The translations under genes and the position numbers were made by a program. 7,546 nt of DNA from an uncultured Eubacteriales bacterium. GTDB lineage: Bacteria; Bacillota; Clostridia; Lachnospirales; Lachnospiraceae. Location of the stretch: the NCBI GenBank assembly GCA_900321505.1, contig ONWK01000074.1, forward strand, positions 1 through 7,546, written 5' to 3'. Below, one piece after another: positions 1 to 6,630 of this stretch. A model generated the notes under the pieces. That model saw nothing but the letters and a program-made list of their open reading frames with translations. It did no database searches and was not told the DNA's origin. Position 1 is the first letter of the stretch; the number at the start of each line of letters is the position of its first letter.

Positions 1-616
1 GTCTTACCTCATTCATCCTGTAAGAACAGAGATAATCCACGATCTCCCCGGGCGTGATGCGGCCGAAAACCGCCCCGGCAAAAATTCCGCAGCGTCCCGT
101 AAGCCGGTATTTATGAATGATCTCTCTCATCCAGTCCAGATCTCCCCTGTCGCTGATAACGAACTTAATTACATCCCTGTCTCCGAGCAGAGCCAGATTA
201 TCATAGCAGTTATGATCGCACATCCCGCTGCCGGGACATTTCAGATCCATGGTAAAAAACACATTATCCCCGAGGTTAGTATATCCCTTCAGCGGAACGG
301 CGCCGTTGGTCTCTATCTCAATCTCCGCTCCAGGAACTGCTGAAAGTGTCCGGATCAGTTCTTCCACATCCTTTGTTATGAGCGGTTCCCCGCCCGTCAA
401 AGTGACGCACTCTATCCCAGTGGAAATCACCCAGTCCTTAAGCTCCTCCGCCGACAGCTCCTCAACCCTGGCATCAGGCTCGCAGGCCCAGCGCGTATCG
501 CAGTAGTTACAAACAAGGTTGCAGCCGCGCAGTCTTATAAAGCAGGACAGCGCTCCTGCCTTTCTTCCCTCTCCGTTGATACTGACGAAACGCTCCGCGA
601 CCGGAAAAAGGGTCAT
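1..616 (-). CDS. queE: 7-carboxy-7-deazaguanine synthase QueE (radical SAM), 3' end cut by window edge
   Basis: QueE converts 6-carboxytetrahydropterin to 7-carboxy-7-deazaguanine, the ring-contraction step toward preQ0 and queuosine. I translated this frame directly: it opens MTLFPVAERFVSINGEG and carries a CxxxCxxC cluster motif (C32, C36, C39 in CNLVCNYCDT) that would bind the 4Fe-4S cluster, followed by the SAM-binding TGGEP at 74-78. The FVSINGEG start and GCNLVCNYCDTRWA are typical of this family. The visible 205 codons end in YLCSYRMNEVR, which resembles the family's C-terminus, so probably only a few residues lie beyond base 1. The ATG (616-614) overlaps the queD stop as ATGA, and a GAGGAGGAG Shine-Dalgarno sits 5 bases upstream inside queD. 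The product of QueD is its substrate, which supports the call. Other radical SAM activating enzymes are possible but unlikely given the neighbour. Confidence 0.93.
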   Translation of the reverse strand, partial: MTLFPVAERFVSINGEGRKAGALSCFIRLRGCNLVCNYCDTRWACEPDARVEELSAEELKDWVISTGIECVTLTGGEPLITKDVEELIRTLSAVPGAEIEIETNGAVPLKGYTNLGDNVFFTMDLKCPGSGMCDHNCYDNLALLGDRDVIKFVISDRGDLDWMREIIHKYRLTGRCGIFAGAVFGRITPGEIVDYLCSYRMNEVR

Positions 617-1041
617 GCCTGCTCCTCCTCGTATCCTGCCATATTCCTCGGTGTTTCATAAACCTTCACCCTGCGCACCGGACAACCCGCCTTTTTCAAC
701 TGATCGAAAAAGTATTTTGCCAGATTCTCGGCTGTAGGCCGGAATGGAAATGTTACGATCCTGAAGTTCTCTTCCTCCAGGGCCTCTATGGTCTTCTTCC
801 GGAGGCTTCCCTCCTCAATGATCAGGGAATGGTCAAGCTTCTTAGTTTCTTCCCTGAGAAGGCGCTTCAGATCTGAAAAGTCCATGACCATACCACGGGT
901 CTGTCCATTTGGATCAAGTGTTTCAGACGAAGCCTCTACTACCACCATCCAGCGATGGCCGTGGATGTTGGAACATTTCCCATCATATCCCGCCAAAAAA
1001 TGCGCACTGTCAAAATATGCTTCAGTCTGTATAGTATACAT
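613..1041 (-). CDS. queD: 6-carboxy-5,6,7,8-tetrahydropterin synthase QueD
   Basis: QueD, a 6-pyruvoyltetrahydropterin synthase homologue, turns dihydroneopterin triphosphate into 6-carboxytetrahydropterin in the preQ0 pathway. The 142-residue protein shows the family's zinc histidines (H14 in DSAHFL, H27 and H29 in IHGHRW), the likely catalytic Cys23, the MVMDFSDLK segment (51-59), the LDHSL motif (69-73), PTAENLA (102-108) and the late glutamate in VYETP (E129). I choose the ATG at 1041 rather than an upstream in-frame ATG at 1083, because the product then begins MYTIQTEAYFDSAHF as in the family and a GGGAG ribosome binding site lies 6 bases before it. The start follows the thrC stop by a single base, and its own stop overlaps the queE start, so translation of all three is probably coupled. 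The length is slightly above the roughly 120 residues of E. coli QueD. Confidence 0.94.
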   Translation of the reverse strand: MYTIQTEAYFDSAHFLAGYDGKCSNIHGHRWMVVVEASSETLDPNGQTRGMVMDFSDLKRLLREETKKLDHSLIIEEGSLRKKTIEALEEENFRIVTFPFRPTAENLAKYFFDQLKKAGCPVRRVKVYETPRNMAGYEEEQA

Positions 1042-1042
1042 A

Positions 1043-2530
1043 TCATTCTCCCAAAAAACCGCGCACAACCTGCTCCATCTCATTTATCTCGCATACTGTC
1101 TTATGAAGGATCTCCGCACTGCGGATATCCTCTATGGCCTGGGGAACCTTAACGCCCGAGAGCTTCTCAAGCCTGTCCACAAGCGCAAAGTCTTCCTCGT
1201 TCTCACAGGAAGGATCGATGGCTGTCATAACGCTTCTGGTGAATTTATACGGGCTTGCCGTTGATGCGATCACGGTCTTTGCGGTATCGCCAGTCTCCTT
1301 CTTATAAGCATCATATACTGCAGCAGCAACAGCCGTATGCGGATCGAGGATATAACCGTCCTCCTCGTAGATCTTCTTAATTGTTGCGGCAACGGTATCC
1401 ATATCCGCAAAATTACCGTAGAACTTCGAAAGCTCCTTCTTCATATCCTCAGTTATGGTATAACGTCCTTTTTCTGTAAGCTCCTTCATCAGCTCCGCAT
1501 TTTTATCCGCATCATTTCCGGCTATACGGTAAATCAGCCTCTCGAGATTACTGGAGATAAGGATGTCCATGGAAGGAGAGGTCGTAAGTATGAAATCTCT
1601 CTTCCTGTCATAAACGCCGGTGGTGAAGAAATCATACAGCACCTTATTGTCATTGGAGGCGCAGATGAAGCGGTTTACCGGAAGACCCATCAGAGAAGCG
1701 TAGTATGCGGCAAGAATATTGCCGAAATTACCGGTGGGAACAACGATATTGATCTTCTCACCCTCCTCTATCTCCCCCGCATTCATCAGCTGGGTATATG
1801 CATAATAGTAATATACCATCTGGGGTACGAGACGTCCGATATTTATGGAATTGGCAGAGGAGAATCTGAAGCCCTTCTCATCCAGATCCTGCTTCAGGAC
1901 CGGATCGCTGAACATTTTCTTGACACCTGTCTGGGCATCGTCAAAGTTACCGTGGATACCGGCAACAAAGGTATTCCTGCCGCGCTCGGTAACCATCTGC
2001 TTCTCCTGGATCGGGCTTACTCCTGACTTGGGATAGAATACTGCGATGCGTGTTCCCGGAACATCCGCAAATCCCGCAAGAGCTGCCTTTCCCGTATCGC
2101 CGGAGGTTGCGGTAAGTATAACTATCTCCTTCTCCATCCGGTTCTTCTTTGCTGCCGTAGTCATAAGATACGGCAGTATCGAAAGCGCCATATCTTTAAA
2201 CGCTATGGTCTTTCCATGGAAAAGTTCAAGGAAATGTGTCCCATGGTGCTTCTTCAAAGGAGCTATGGCCGGATCGTCAAACTTCTCGTCATAGGCACTG
2301 TTGATGCAGTATTTCAGCTCTTCCTCAGTGAAATCCGTAAACATACGGCTCATCACTTCATATGCGAGCCCTCTGTAATCCATCTTTGCAAGGGCGGAGA
2401 GGGGCAGATCCATCACCGGGATCTCATCCGGAACATAAAGACCTCCGTCAGTACCAAGTCCCTGAAGTATGGCCTGTGAAGCTGTTACTGCTTCATCTTT
2501 TTTTCTGGTATTTCTGTATAAAAAGCTCAT
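1043..2530 (-). CDS. thrC: threonine synthase
   Basis: A PLP enzyme converting O-phospho-L-homoserine to L-threonine, the last step of the threonine branch of the aspartate pathway. The 495-residue protein matches the long form of the family. The N-terminal domain has YRNTRKK and the substrate-loop-like GTDGGLYVP (26-34). The PLP Schiff-base lysine is K112 in HGKTIAFKDMA. ATSGDTGKAA spans 141-150, SSANSINIGRLVPQ 224-237, and the cofactor phosphate loop PTGNFGN 265-271. The ATG at 2530 follows GGAGGA with a 7-base gap. The TGA stop lies one base from the queD start. About 68 bases separate it from dus upstream, with only a weak promoter candidate there, so it could be read from an upstream promoter or from its own. 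No frameshift or missing key residue is seen. Confidence 0.97.
   Translation of the reverse strand: MSFLYRNTRKKDEAVTASQAILQGLGTDGGLYVPDEIPVMDLPLSALAKMDYRGLAYEVMSRMFTDFTEEELKYCINSAYDEKFDDPAIAPLKKHHGTHFLELFHGKTIAFKDMALSILPYLMTTAAKKNRMEKEIVILTATSGDTGKAALAGFADVPGTRIAVFYPKSGVSPIQEKQMVTERGRNTFVAGIHGNFDDAQTGVKKMFSDPVLKQDLDEKGFRFSSANSINIGRLVPQMVYYYYAYTQLMNAGEIEEGEKINIVVPTGNFGNILAAYYASLMGLPVNRFICASNDNKVLYDFFTTGVYDRKRDFILTTSPSMDILISSNLERLIYRIAGNDADKNAELMKELTEKGRYTITEDMKKELSKFYGNFADMDTVAATIKKIYEEDGYILDPHTAVAAAVYDAYKKETGDTAKTVIASTASPYKFTRSVMTAIDPSCENEEDFALVDRLEKLSGVKVPQAIEDIRSAEILHKTVCEINEMEQVVRGFLGE
1048..1052 (-). promoter_or_regulatory. queD ribosome binding site inside the thrC 3' end
   Basis: GGGAG on the minus strand lies 6 bases before the queD ATG and is formed by the last sense codons of thrC (TTG GGA GAA TGA). 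It decides the start at 1041 over the in-frame ATG 14 codons upstream. Confidence 0.7.
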
Positions 2531-2558
2531 TTATCTATCCTCCGCTCATGCTGTTTTA

Positions 2559-2586
2559 ATGATATCAGCCTAAAGTGTACCACCAA
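2559..2586 (-). promoter_or_regulatory. weak candidate promoter upstream of thrC
   Basis: On the minus strand TTGGTG (2586-2581) and TATCAT (2564-2559) are separated by 16 bases in the dus-thrC gap. Each hexamer has two mismatches to the sigma-A consensus, so this may be chance. The gap 2531-2598 holds no convincing terminator hairpin. Confidence 0.25.
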
Positions 2587-2598
2587 TACCAATGCTTT

Positions 2599-3561
2599 TC
2601 AACTCTTTTCCCCCGATATACGCTCTATAAGCCCTTCCAGACTCCTGCGGTCAACAGCCATATTGACCTCTCTCCTGAGGGATGCCGCTCCCTGAAGCCC
2701 CTGAGTGTACCAGGCAAAATGCTTCCTCATCTCACGGACCCCTGTATACTCACCCTTTTCCTCCATCATCATGGCCGTATGCCGGAGAAGGAAATCCTTT
2801 CTTTCCTCCACGGATGGCGGCGGCGGTACGGTGCCTTCGGCGAGAAATGTTCTGACTTCCCGGAATATCCAGGGATTGCCCTGGGCGGCGCGGCCGATCA
2901 TGATGCTGTCACAGCCGGTTTCCTCATACATACGTTTTGCATCAGCCCCGCTCCATATATCACCGTTACCGATTACCGGAATGCTTACCGCTTCCTTCAC
3001 TTCTCTGATAATGCTCCGGTCTGCATGCCCGCGGTAGTACTCTTCCCTTGTCCTTCCGTGAACAGCAAGTGCTGCGGCTCCCGCCGCTTCCAGCCTTTTT
3101 GCGAGCTCAGGTGCTGTGCGTTCCCCCAGGGCAAAACCCGCTCTCAGCTTCACCGTGACCGGTACCGGCAGCTTTTTAACCATTTCTGCCACTATACGTT
3201 CCGCAGTCTCCGGCTCCTTAAGCAGCGCGCTCCCCTCACCGTTATTCACTATCTTTGGCATGGGACAGCCCATATTGATATCAACAAAATCAAAGGGGTA
3301 CTTTTCGATCAGCTTCACCGCCTCATCAGCCATAAGCTCCGGTTCCTTTCCGAAGAGCTGCACGCCCACCGGCCGGTCCTTCTCATCAGTCATAAGCAGC
3401 GGCGCCGTATTCTTACTTCCGTAGTATAAACCCTTGGCGCTGATCATTTCCGTGACCACTATGTCTGCTCCGCACTCCCTGCAAAGAAGACGAAATGGCA
3501 GGTCTGTTACGCCTGCCATTGGTCCGAGATACAGTTTTCCGATAAAATCCGTTCTGTTCAT
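2599..3561 (-). CDS. dus: tRNA dihydrouridine synthase, DusB-like
   Basis: An FMN-dependent TIM-barrel enzyme that reduces uridines in tRNA to dihydrouridine using NADPH. The 320-residue protein begins with the family's flavin-binding LGPMAGVTDLPFR (12-24). It has VGVQLFG (65-71), the catalytic cysteine C99 in DINMGCP (94-100), the active-site lysine K138 in VKLRAGF, H168 in VHGRTREEYYRG, GNGDI at 198-202 for phosphate binding, and GRAAQGNPWIF starting at 223. A C-terminal helical domain follows, with the typical REMRKHFAWYTQGL. The order of motifs fits the DusB/Dus1 group of Firmicutes, but the exact tRNA position modified cannot be read from sequence. The ribosome binding site is a weak AGAGAGA. 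In many Firmicutes dus follows coaX and precedes greA-lysS. Here coaX is upstream beyond the hairpin cassette, and thrC takes the downstream place. Confidence 0.95.
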   Translation of the reverse strand: MNRTDFIGKLYLGPMAGVTDLPFRLLCRECGADIVVTEMISAKGLYYGSKNTAPLLMTDEKDRPVGVQLFGKEPELMADEAVKLIEKYPFDFVDINMGCPMPKIVNNGEGSALLKEPETAERIVAEMVKKLPVPVTVKLRAGFALGERTAPELAKRLEAAGAAALAVHGRTREEYYRGHADRSIIREVKEAVSIPVIGNGDIWSGADAKRMYEETGCDSIMIGRAAQGNPWIFREVRTFLAEGTVPPPPSVEERKDFLLRHTAMMMEEKGEYTGVREMRKHFAWYTQGLQGAASLRREVNMAVDRRSLEGLIERISGEKS

Positions 3562-3597
3562 ATTATCTCTCTAAAGATGATACTGATACTATTCAGC

Positions 3598-3635
3598 TCC
3601 TACGATTCCGGATGCTTCGCATCCGGAATGTAGGA
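3598..3635. repeat. hairpin 1 of the cassette, GC-rich palindrome
   Basis: The 11-base arms ATTCCGGATGC (3605-3615) and GCATCCGGAAT (3619-3629) pair perfectly around a TTC loop. After one bulged G (3604), a further 6 pairs form between TCCTAC (3598-3603) and GTAGGA (3630-3635). Confidence 0.85.
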
Positions 3636-3636
3636 C

Positions 3637-3662
3637 GGTCAGAGGCGCTCCGCGCCTTGACC
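3637..3662. repeat. hairpin 2 of the cassette
   Basis: AGGCGC (3643-3648) pairs with GCGCCT (3652-3657) around a TCC loop. Beyond one bulged G (3642), GGTCA (3637-3641) pairs with TGACC (3658-3662). The design (three-base loop, one bulged G in the left arm) matches hairpin 1. Confidence 0.8.
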
Positions 3663-3663
3663 T

Positions 3664-3733
3664 CCCCGTAAAAATCATAAAAATCAGTCTGAAAAGCAAG
3701 CTTTTCATCCATGATTTTTTGATTTTTACGGGG
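3664..3733. repeat. hairpin 3 of the cassette, 70-base long stem-loop
   Basis: CCCCGTAAAAATCA (3664-3677) pairs perfectly with TGATTTTTACGGGG (3720-3733). After a bulged T (3678), AAAAATCA (3679-3686) pairs with TGATTTTT (3712-3719). After an internal loop, GAAAAG (3691-3696) pairs with CTTTTC (3701-3706) around CAAG. The left arm contains TAAAAATCA twice in tandem (3669-3686), mirrored in the right arm. It begins 14 bases after the coaX stop in transcript order. Confidence 0.85.
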
Positions 3734-3747
3734 TGCTGACTAATATA

Positions 3748-4512
3748 CTATTGCTTATTATAAATTATCCTCAGTCCCTGCAGTGTCAGCTCCGGATCGT
3801 AAATATCGATCTCCTTCGTTGCATCCGCGATCATCTTACCGAGCCCGCCGGTAGCAACGACCTTCAGATCATCCAGCTTCGACTCTTCCTTCAGCTTGCG
3901 GATGATATACTCCGTCTGGCCTACATAACCGAAATATATACCTGCCTGCATGGATGACACGGTATCCCTGCCCAGTATGGTATTCACCTTGCGGATCTCA
4001 ACCTCCGGAAGCTTTGCAGTGCCTGTCCACAATGCATTTGCGGCAAGCCTGATACCAGGCGAGGTGACTCCCGCATAAAATGTTCCGTCCGCCAGCACCA
4101 GATCGTGGGTGGTAGCGGTTCCGAAATCAACTACTATTACCGGTCCGCCGTACATTTCATAGGCAGCAACGGCATCCACCAGACGGTCGGCGCCCAGCTC
4201 CCGGGGATTGGGGATGGATATCTTGATACCCGTTCTGATGCCAGGCGCAACGATAAGCGGCTGTACATCAAAATACTTGATTATACCGCTGACAAGTGAA
4301 TGCATGATATCCGGCACTACCGAGGAAATGGCCACATCCGTGATATCCTTCATGGCAAAGCCGTTTATCGTAAGCCATTCTCCAAGGAAAACCCCGTATT
4401 CGTCCGATGTCCTGGAGGTCTGGGTGATCATGCGGAACTGTCTGACAAGGTTCTCTCCGTCAAAAAGTCCCACGGTTATATTTGTATTTCCAACATCGAT
4501 AGCAAACAGCAT
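3748..4512 (-). CDS. coaX: type III pantothenate kinase
   Basis: CoaX phosphorylates pantothenate, the first step of coenzyme A synthesis, and belongs to the ASKHA (acetate/sugar kinase-Hsc70-actin) fold. The 254-residue protein starts with the phosphate-binding DVGNTNITVG (6-15) and has SSVVP (63-67), LGADRLVD (106-113) with the catalytic-type aspartate D109, and VVDFGTATT (127-135). It continues into a PG loop and TAKLPEVEI, then VSSMQAGIYFGYVGQTE near the C-terminus. Two positions look slightly unusual to me: H136 after TATT, and AGVTSPG where many homologues have GGxIxPG. Both still fit an active enzyme. The GAGGAG ribosome binding site (4524-4519) is made by the last codons (Glu-Glu-stop) of the upstream gene, which ends 3 bases before this ATG, so translation is likely coupled. 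The TAG stop at 3748 runs directly into the hairpin cassette. Confidence 0.95.
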   Translation of the reverse strand: MLFAIDVGNTNITVGLFDGENLVRQFRMITQTSRTSDEYGVFLGEWLTINGFAMKDITDVAISSVVPDIMHSLVSGIIKYFDVQPLIVAPGIRTGIKISIPNPRELGADRLVDAVAAYEMYGGPVIVVDFGTATTHDLVLADGTFYAGVTSPGIRLAANALWTGTAKLPEVEIRKVNTILGRDTVSSMQAGIYFGYVGQTEYIIRKLKEESKLDDLKVVATGGLGKMIADATKEIDIYDPELTLQGLRIIYNKQ

Positions 4513-4515
4513 ATG

Positions 4516-4848
4516 CTACTCCTCACTCTGATCCAGAAAAAATGTGCGATAATACTGTTCAAGCTGCATGAACAGGTCACGATGCTCGGACCGCATTCTC
4601 TTGATCACGAGATGGGCACCGATCTCATCATAAAGTATATCCTCCTCCGCCGCTTCGGTGGTGATGGTGAGATTTCCGTCCTTATCAAAGATAAAGATGA
4701 TGATACCTCCCACATCCTCTGTAAAGAGCACCGACATTATCTTCAGCTCCTGCTGAACCTGCTCGGGAAGGCTTTCAAAATCCGGATTCAGATAGAATTT
4801 CTGTGTATATTTTGACGCACTGCAAAGTACGACTGCATCCTGGTACAT
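4516..4848 (-). CDS. small conserved-looking protein of unknown function, DUF6145-like
   Basis: A 110-residue acidic, soluble-looking protein with no signal peptide, membrane segment or cysteine metal motif. It opens MYQDAVVLCSASKYTQKFYLN, followed by a glutamine- and glutamate-rich helix (about 25-37). A hydrophobic core VLFTEDVGGIIIFIF (40-54) and DKDGNLTI (55-62) look like a beta hairpin, then come EAAEEDILYDEIG and a charged C-terminal helix. I associate this pattern with DUF6145 proteins of Lachnospiraceae, from memory and unverified. The coding case is good: AGAGG lies 6 bases before the ATG, spacing is 15 bases to dapB and 3 bases to coaX, and the codon use matches its neighbours. Its place inside the dap-coaX operon is the only functional hint. 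A regulatory or housekeeping role is possible, but I will not assign one. Confidence 0.8.
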   Translation of the reverse strand: MYQDAVVLCSASKYTQKFYLNPDFESLPEQVQQELKIMSVLFTEDVGGIIIFIFDKDGNLTITTEAAEEDILYDEIGAHLVIKRMRSEHRDLFMQLEQYYRTFFLDQSEE

Positions 4849-4863
4849 TTTTCAACCTCTGTT

Positions 4864-5625
4864 TCAGATCATGGCAGCGATCACATCGTTCATGTCATAC
4901 AGCCCGGGCTTTCTGCCGGCGAGATACTTTGCTGCACTGAGAGCTCCGTTGCCGAAAATGCTCCGTGAGTATGCCACATGTCTCAGCTCAATAACCTCAT
5001 CGGGTCCCGCAAAAATGATCTCGTGGGTACCGGGGATATTTCCTCCACGGACAGCTGAGATACCAAGCTCCTTTTTATCTCTTTTTTCACGGCGCTGGCT
5101 GCGGTCATAGATATATTCGTATCGGCCGCCTGCCGCATCATTTATGGCATCCGCCAGCATGATGGCCGTTCCGCTGGGGGCGTCCAGCTTCTGGTTATGA
5201 TGTCTTTCAACGATCTCTATATCGAAGCCTGCACCGCCGAACACCTTTGTGGCATCCTTAAGCAGTCCCGTCAGGGTATTGATACCCAGACTCATATTTG
5301 CAGACTTGAGGATAGGGATACGCGCGGAGGTCTCCCGCACCTTTTCAAGCTGGGCTTCACTCAGTCCCGTGGTACAGAGTACTACCGGAAGTCCCTTTTC
5401 AGCTGCCGTATCAAGCAGACTGTCCACTATCTTTGCCGTGGAAAAATCGATGATAACATCCGCCTCTTCCTTAACCTCTGCGAGGGAGTGATATATGGGA
5501 TATTCCGCGGAGCCGGGAGCCACATCGACTCCCGCTACGATCACCGCATCCTGATCTGCCTCTGCAAGGCCGGTGATAACCCGTCCCATACGGCCGAGAG
5601 CACCGTGCATGATTATTCTTGTCAT
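4864..5625 (-). CDS. dapB: 4-hydroxy-tetrahydrodipicolinate reductase
   Basis: DapB reduces the DapA product with NAD(P)H to tetrahydrodipicolinate, the second step of the diaminopimelate/lysine branch. The 253-residue protein shows the Rossmann nucleotide loop HGALGRMG (7-14), D34 at the end of the second strand, DFST (60-63), CTTG (84-87) and SANMSLGIN (108-116). The family signature is ERHHNQKLDAPSGTA (140-154), with the catalytic histidine pair at H142/H143 and K146. The C-terminal part contains RGGNIPGTHEI and the GNGAL segment. It is a little shorter than E. coli DapB (273) but complete. AAGGAG precedes the ATG with a slightly long gap of about 9 bases. It follows dapA by 27 bases with no terminator, so both are on one transcript under the lysine leader. 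Confidence 0.97.
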   Translation of the reverse strand: MTRIIMHGALGRMGRVITGLAEADQDAVIVAGVDVAPGSAEYPIYHSLAEVKEEADVIIDFSTAKIVDSLLDTAAEKGLPVVLCTTGLSEAQLEKVRETSARIPILKSANMSLGINTLTGLLKDATKVFGGAGFDIEIVERHHNQKLDAPSGTAIMLADAINDAAGGRYEYIYDRSQRREKRDKKELGISAVRGGNIPGTHEIIFAGPDEVIELRHVAYSRSIFGNGALSAAKYLAGRKPGLYDMNDVIAAMI

Positions 5626-5652
5626 AGTATTATTCTCCTTTAAGCGGGATCA

Positions 5653-6537
5653 TTAAAGGCATCCATACTCCTGCATAGCCTTCTTAAGTCTCTCTACGTT
5701 CTTCGGCTCCATCTCCGTAAGCGGCATTCTTACATAGCCGTTGCAGAGACCCATAAGCTCAACTGCCTTCTTAACAGGTATCGGATTTACCTCACAGAAC
5801 AGAGCGTGGCAGAGCTCCATAACCTTAAGCTGCAGTCTGCGGGACTCTTCAACATTTCCCTCGAGGAAGCTGTGTACAAGGCGTGAGGTATCCTGCGGAA
5901 TGATATTTGCAGTTACTGAGATAACGCCGATACCGCCGAGTGAAAGCAGCGGAAGTATCTGATCGTCATTTCCGGAATAAATATCGATACAGCCATCAGC
6001 CATGGCAGCGAGATCTGCGATCTGAGAAATATTTCCGGAAGCTTCCTTTATTGCAACGATATTGTCAACCTCTCTGGCCAGCTGCGCTGCAGTTGCAGGC
6101 ATGATGTTGCAGCCTGTTCTGCTGGGAACATTGTACATGATGATCGGAAGCGATACTGCTTCGGCTATCTCTGTATAATGACGGATAAGGCCCTGCTGGG
6201 TTGCCTTGTTATAATAAGGCGTTACGATAAGAAGTCCGTCAACGCCGCTTTCCTCAGCTTCCTTTGAAAGCTTTACAGCGGTATAGGTTGCATTTGAACC
6301 TGTACCCGCGATAACCGGTATCCTGCCGTTAACCTGCTCTGCTACTACCGCGATAGCCTCTGAATGCTCCTCCTCGGTAAGAGTGGAGGACTCACCTGTT
6401 GTTCCGCAGACGATAATGGCGTCCGTTCCGTTCTCCACATGATAGTCAACCAGCTTCCTCAGCTGATCATAATCCACCTCAAGATTCTCCTTGAAGGGTG
6501 TAACAAGTGCAACTCCTGATCCCTTGAAAATAGCCAT
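5653..6537 (-). CDS. dapA: 4-hydroxy-tetrahydrodipicolinate synthase
   Basis: DapA condenses pyruvate with aspartate semialdehyde, the committed step to diaminopimelate and lysine. The 294-residue TIM-barrel protein has the usual family length (E. coli 292). It shows VALVTPF (9-15), the proton-relay threonines T46/T47 in CGTTGESSTL (44-53), Y109 in TPYYNK, Y135 and R140 in MYNVPSRTG, and the Schiff-base lysine K164 in AIKEASG (162-168). GND at about 194-196 follows. The ATG at 6537 has a very strong AAGGAGGAG ribosome binding site, and the encoded MAIFKGSGVALVTPF is a standard start. It is the first gene after the lysine riboswitch and terminator, so its expression is predicted to fall when lysine is abundant. 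Related pyruvate-dependent aldolases such as NanA share the fold, but dapB next door and the lysine leader settle the function. Confidence 0.98.
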   Translation of the reverse strand: MAIFKGSGVALVTPFKENLEVDYDQLRKLVDYHVENGTDAIIVCGTTGESSTLTEEEHSEAIAVVAEQVNGRIPVIAGTGSNATYTAVKLSKEAEESGVDGLLIVTPYYNKATQQGLIRHYTEIAEAVSLPIIMYNVPSRTGCNIMPATAAQLAREVDNIVAIKEASGNISQIADLAAMADGCIDIYSGNDDQILPLLSLGGIGVISVTANIIPQDTSRLVHSFLEGNVEESRRLQLKVMELCHALFCEVNPIPVKKAVELMGLCNGYVRMPLTEMEPKNVERLKKAMQEYGCL

Positions 6538-6550
6538 AATTCTCCTCCTT

Positions 6551-6589
6551 GAAATAAAAGAAATTCGGGACAGTGAGCACTATCCCGAA
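6551..6589 (-). terminator. intrinsic terminator of the lysine riboswitch expression platform
   Basis: In the minus-strand RNA, UUCGGGAUAGUG pairs with CACUGUCCCGAA (one U-G wobble, 11-12 pairs, very small loop). It is followed at once by the U-rich UUUCUUUUAUUUC. It sits between the aptamer and the dapA ribosome binding site, the expected place for lysine-induced premature termination. Confidence 0.88.
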
Positions 6590-6630
6590 ATAAATCCCCA
6601 GACTCTTTGATGATAATAAGGGTTTACCCG

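Larger units (their letters stand above)
3588..3746. repeat. intergenic palindromic repeat cassette of three hairpins (coaX-dus gap)
   Basis: Nearly the whole 186-base gap between coaX and dus is self-complementary, in three consecutive units: hairpin 1 (3598-3635), hairpin 2 (3637-3662) and hairpin 3 (3664-3733), with only one base between neighbours. The left edge ACTATTCAGCTCC (3588-3600) recurs in inverted orientation as GGAGCTGAATAGT at 6865-6877. The right side has GCTGACTAATA (3735-3745), which could be a degenerate inverted partner of that edge. No open frame fills it. It resembles a small non-autonomous repeat (MITE- or REP-like), but I do not recognise a named family. No canonical terminator U-run follows any stem on either strand. 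Confidence 0.6.

Noticed and set aside
788..1264. A plus-strand open frame spanning the queD-thrC junction
   Set aside because: It overlaps two strongly supported minus-strand genes and shows no family signature.
1337..2026. A 229-codon plus-strand open frame opposite thrC
   Set aside because: It is antisense to a clear threonine synthase with all motifs, has no recognisable domains and no good ribosome binding site.
2575..3429. A 284-codon plus-strand open frame opposite dus
   Set aside because: It mirrors a well-supported dihydrouridine synthase and its translation is rich in His, Cys and Arg, typical of an antisense shadow.
3598..3733. CRISPR-like repeats or a tRNA in the coaX-dus gap
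   Set aside because: The repeats are inverted within hairpins rather than regularly spaced direct repeats, and no cloverleaf or CCA/anticodon pattern is present.
3664..3733. Hairpin 3 as an intrinsic terminator after coaX
   Set aside because: The T-runs are inside the stem and no U-run follows the stem on either strand, so a standard terminator call is not supported, though some termination or processing is possible.
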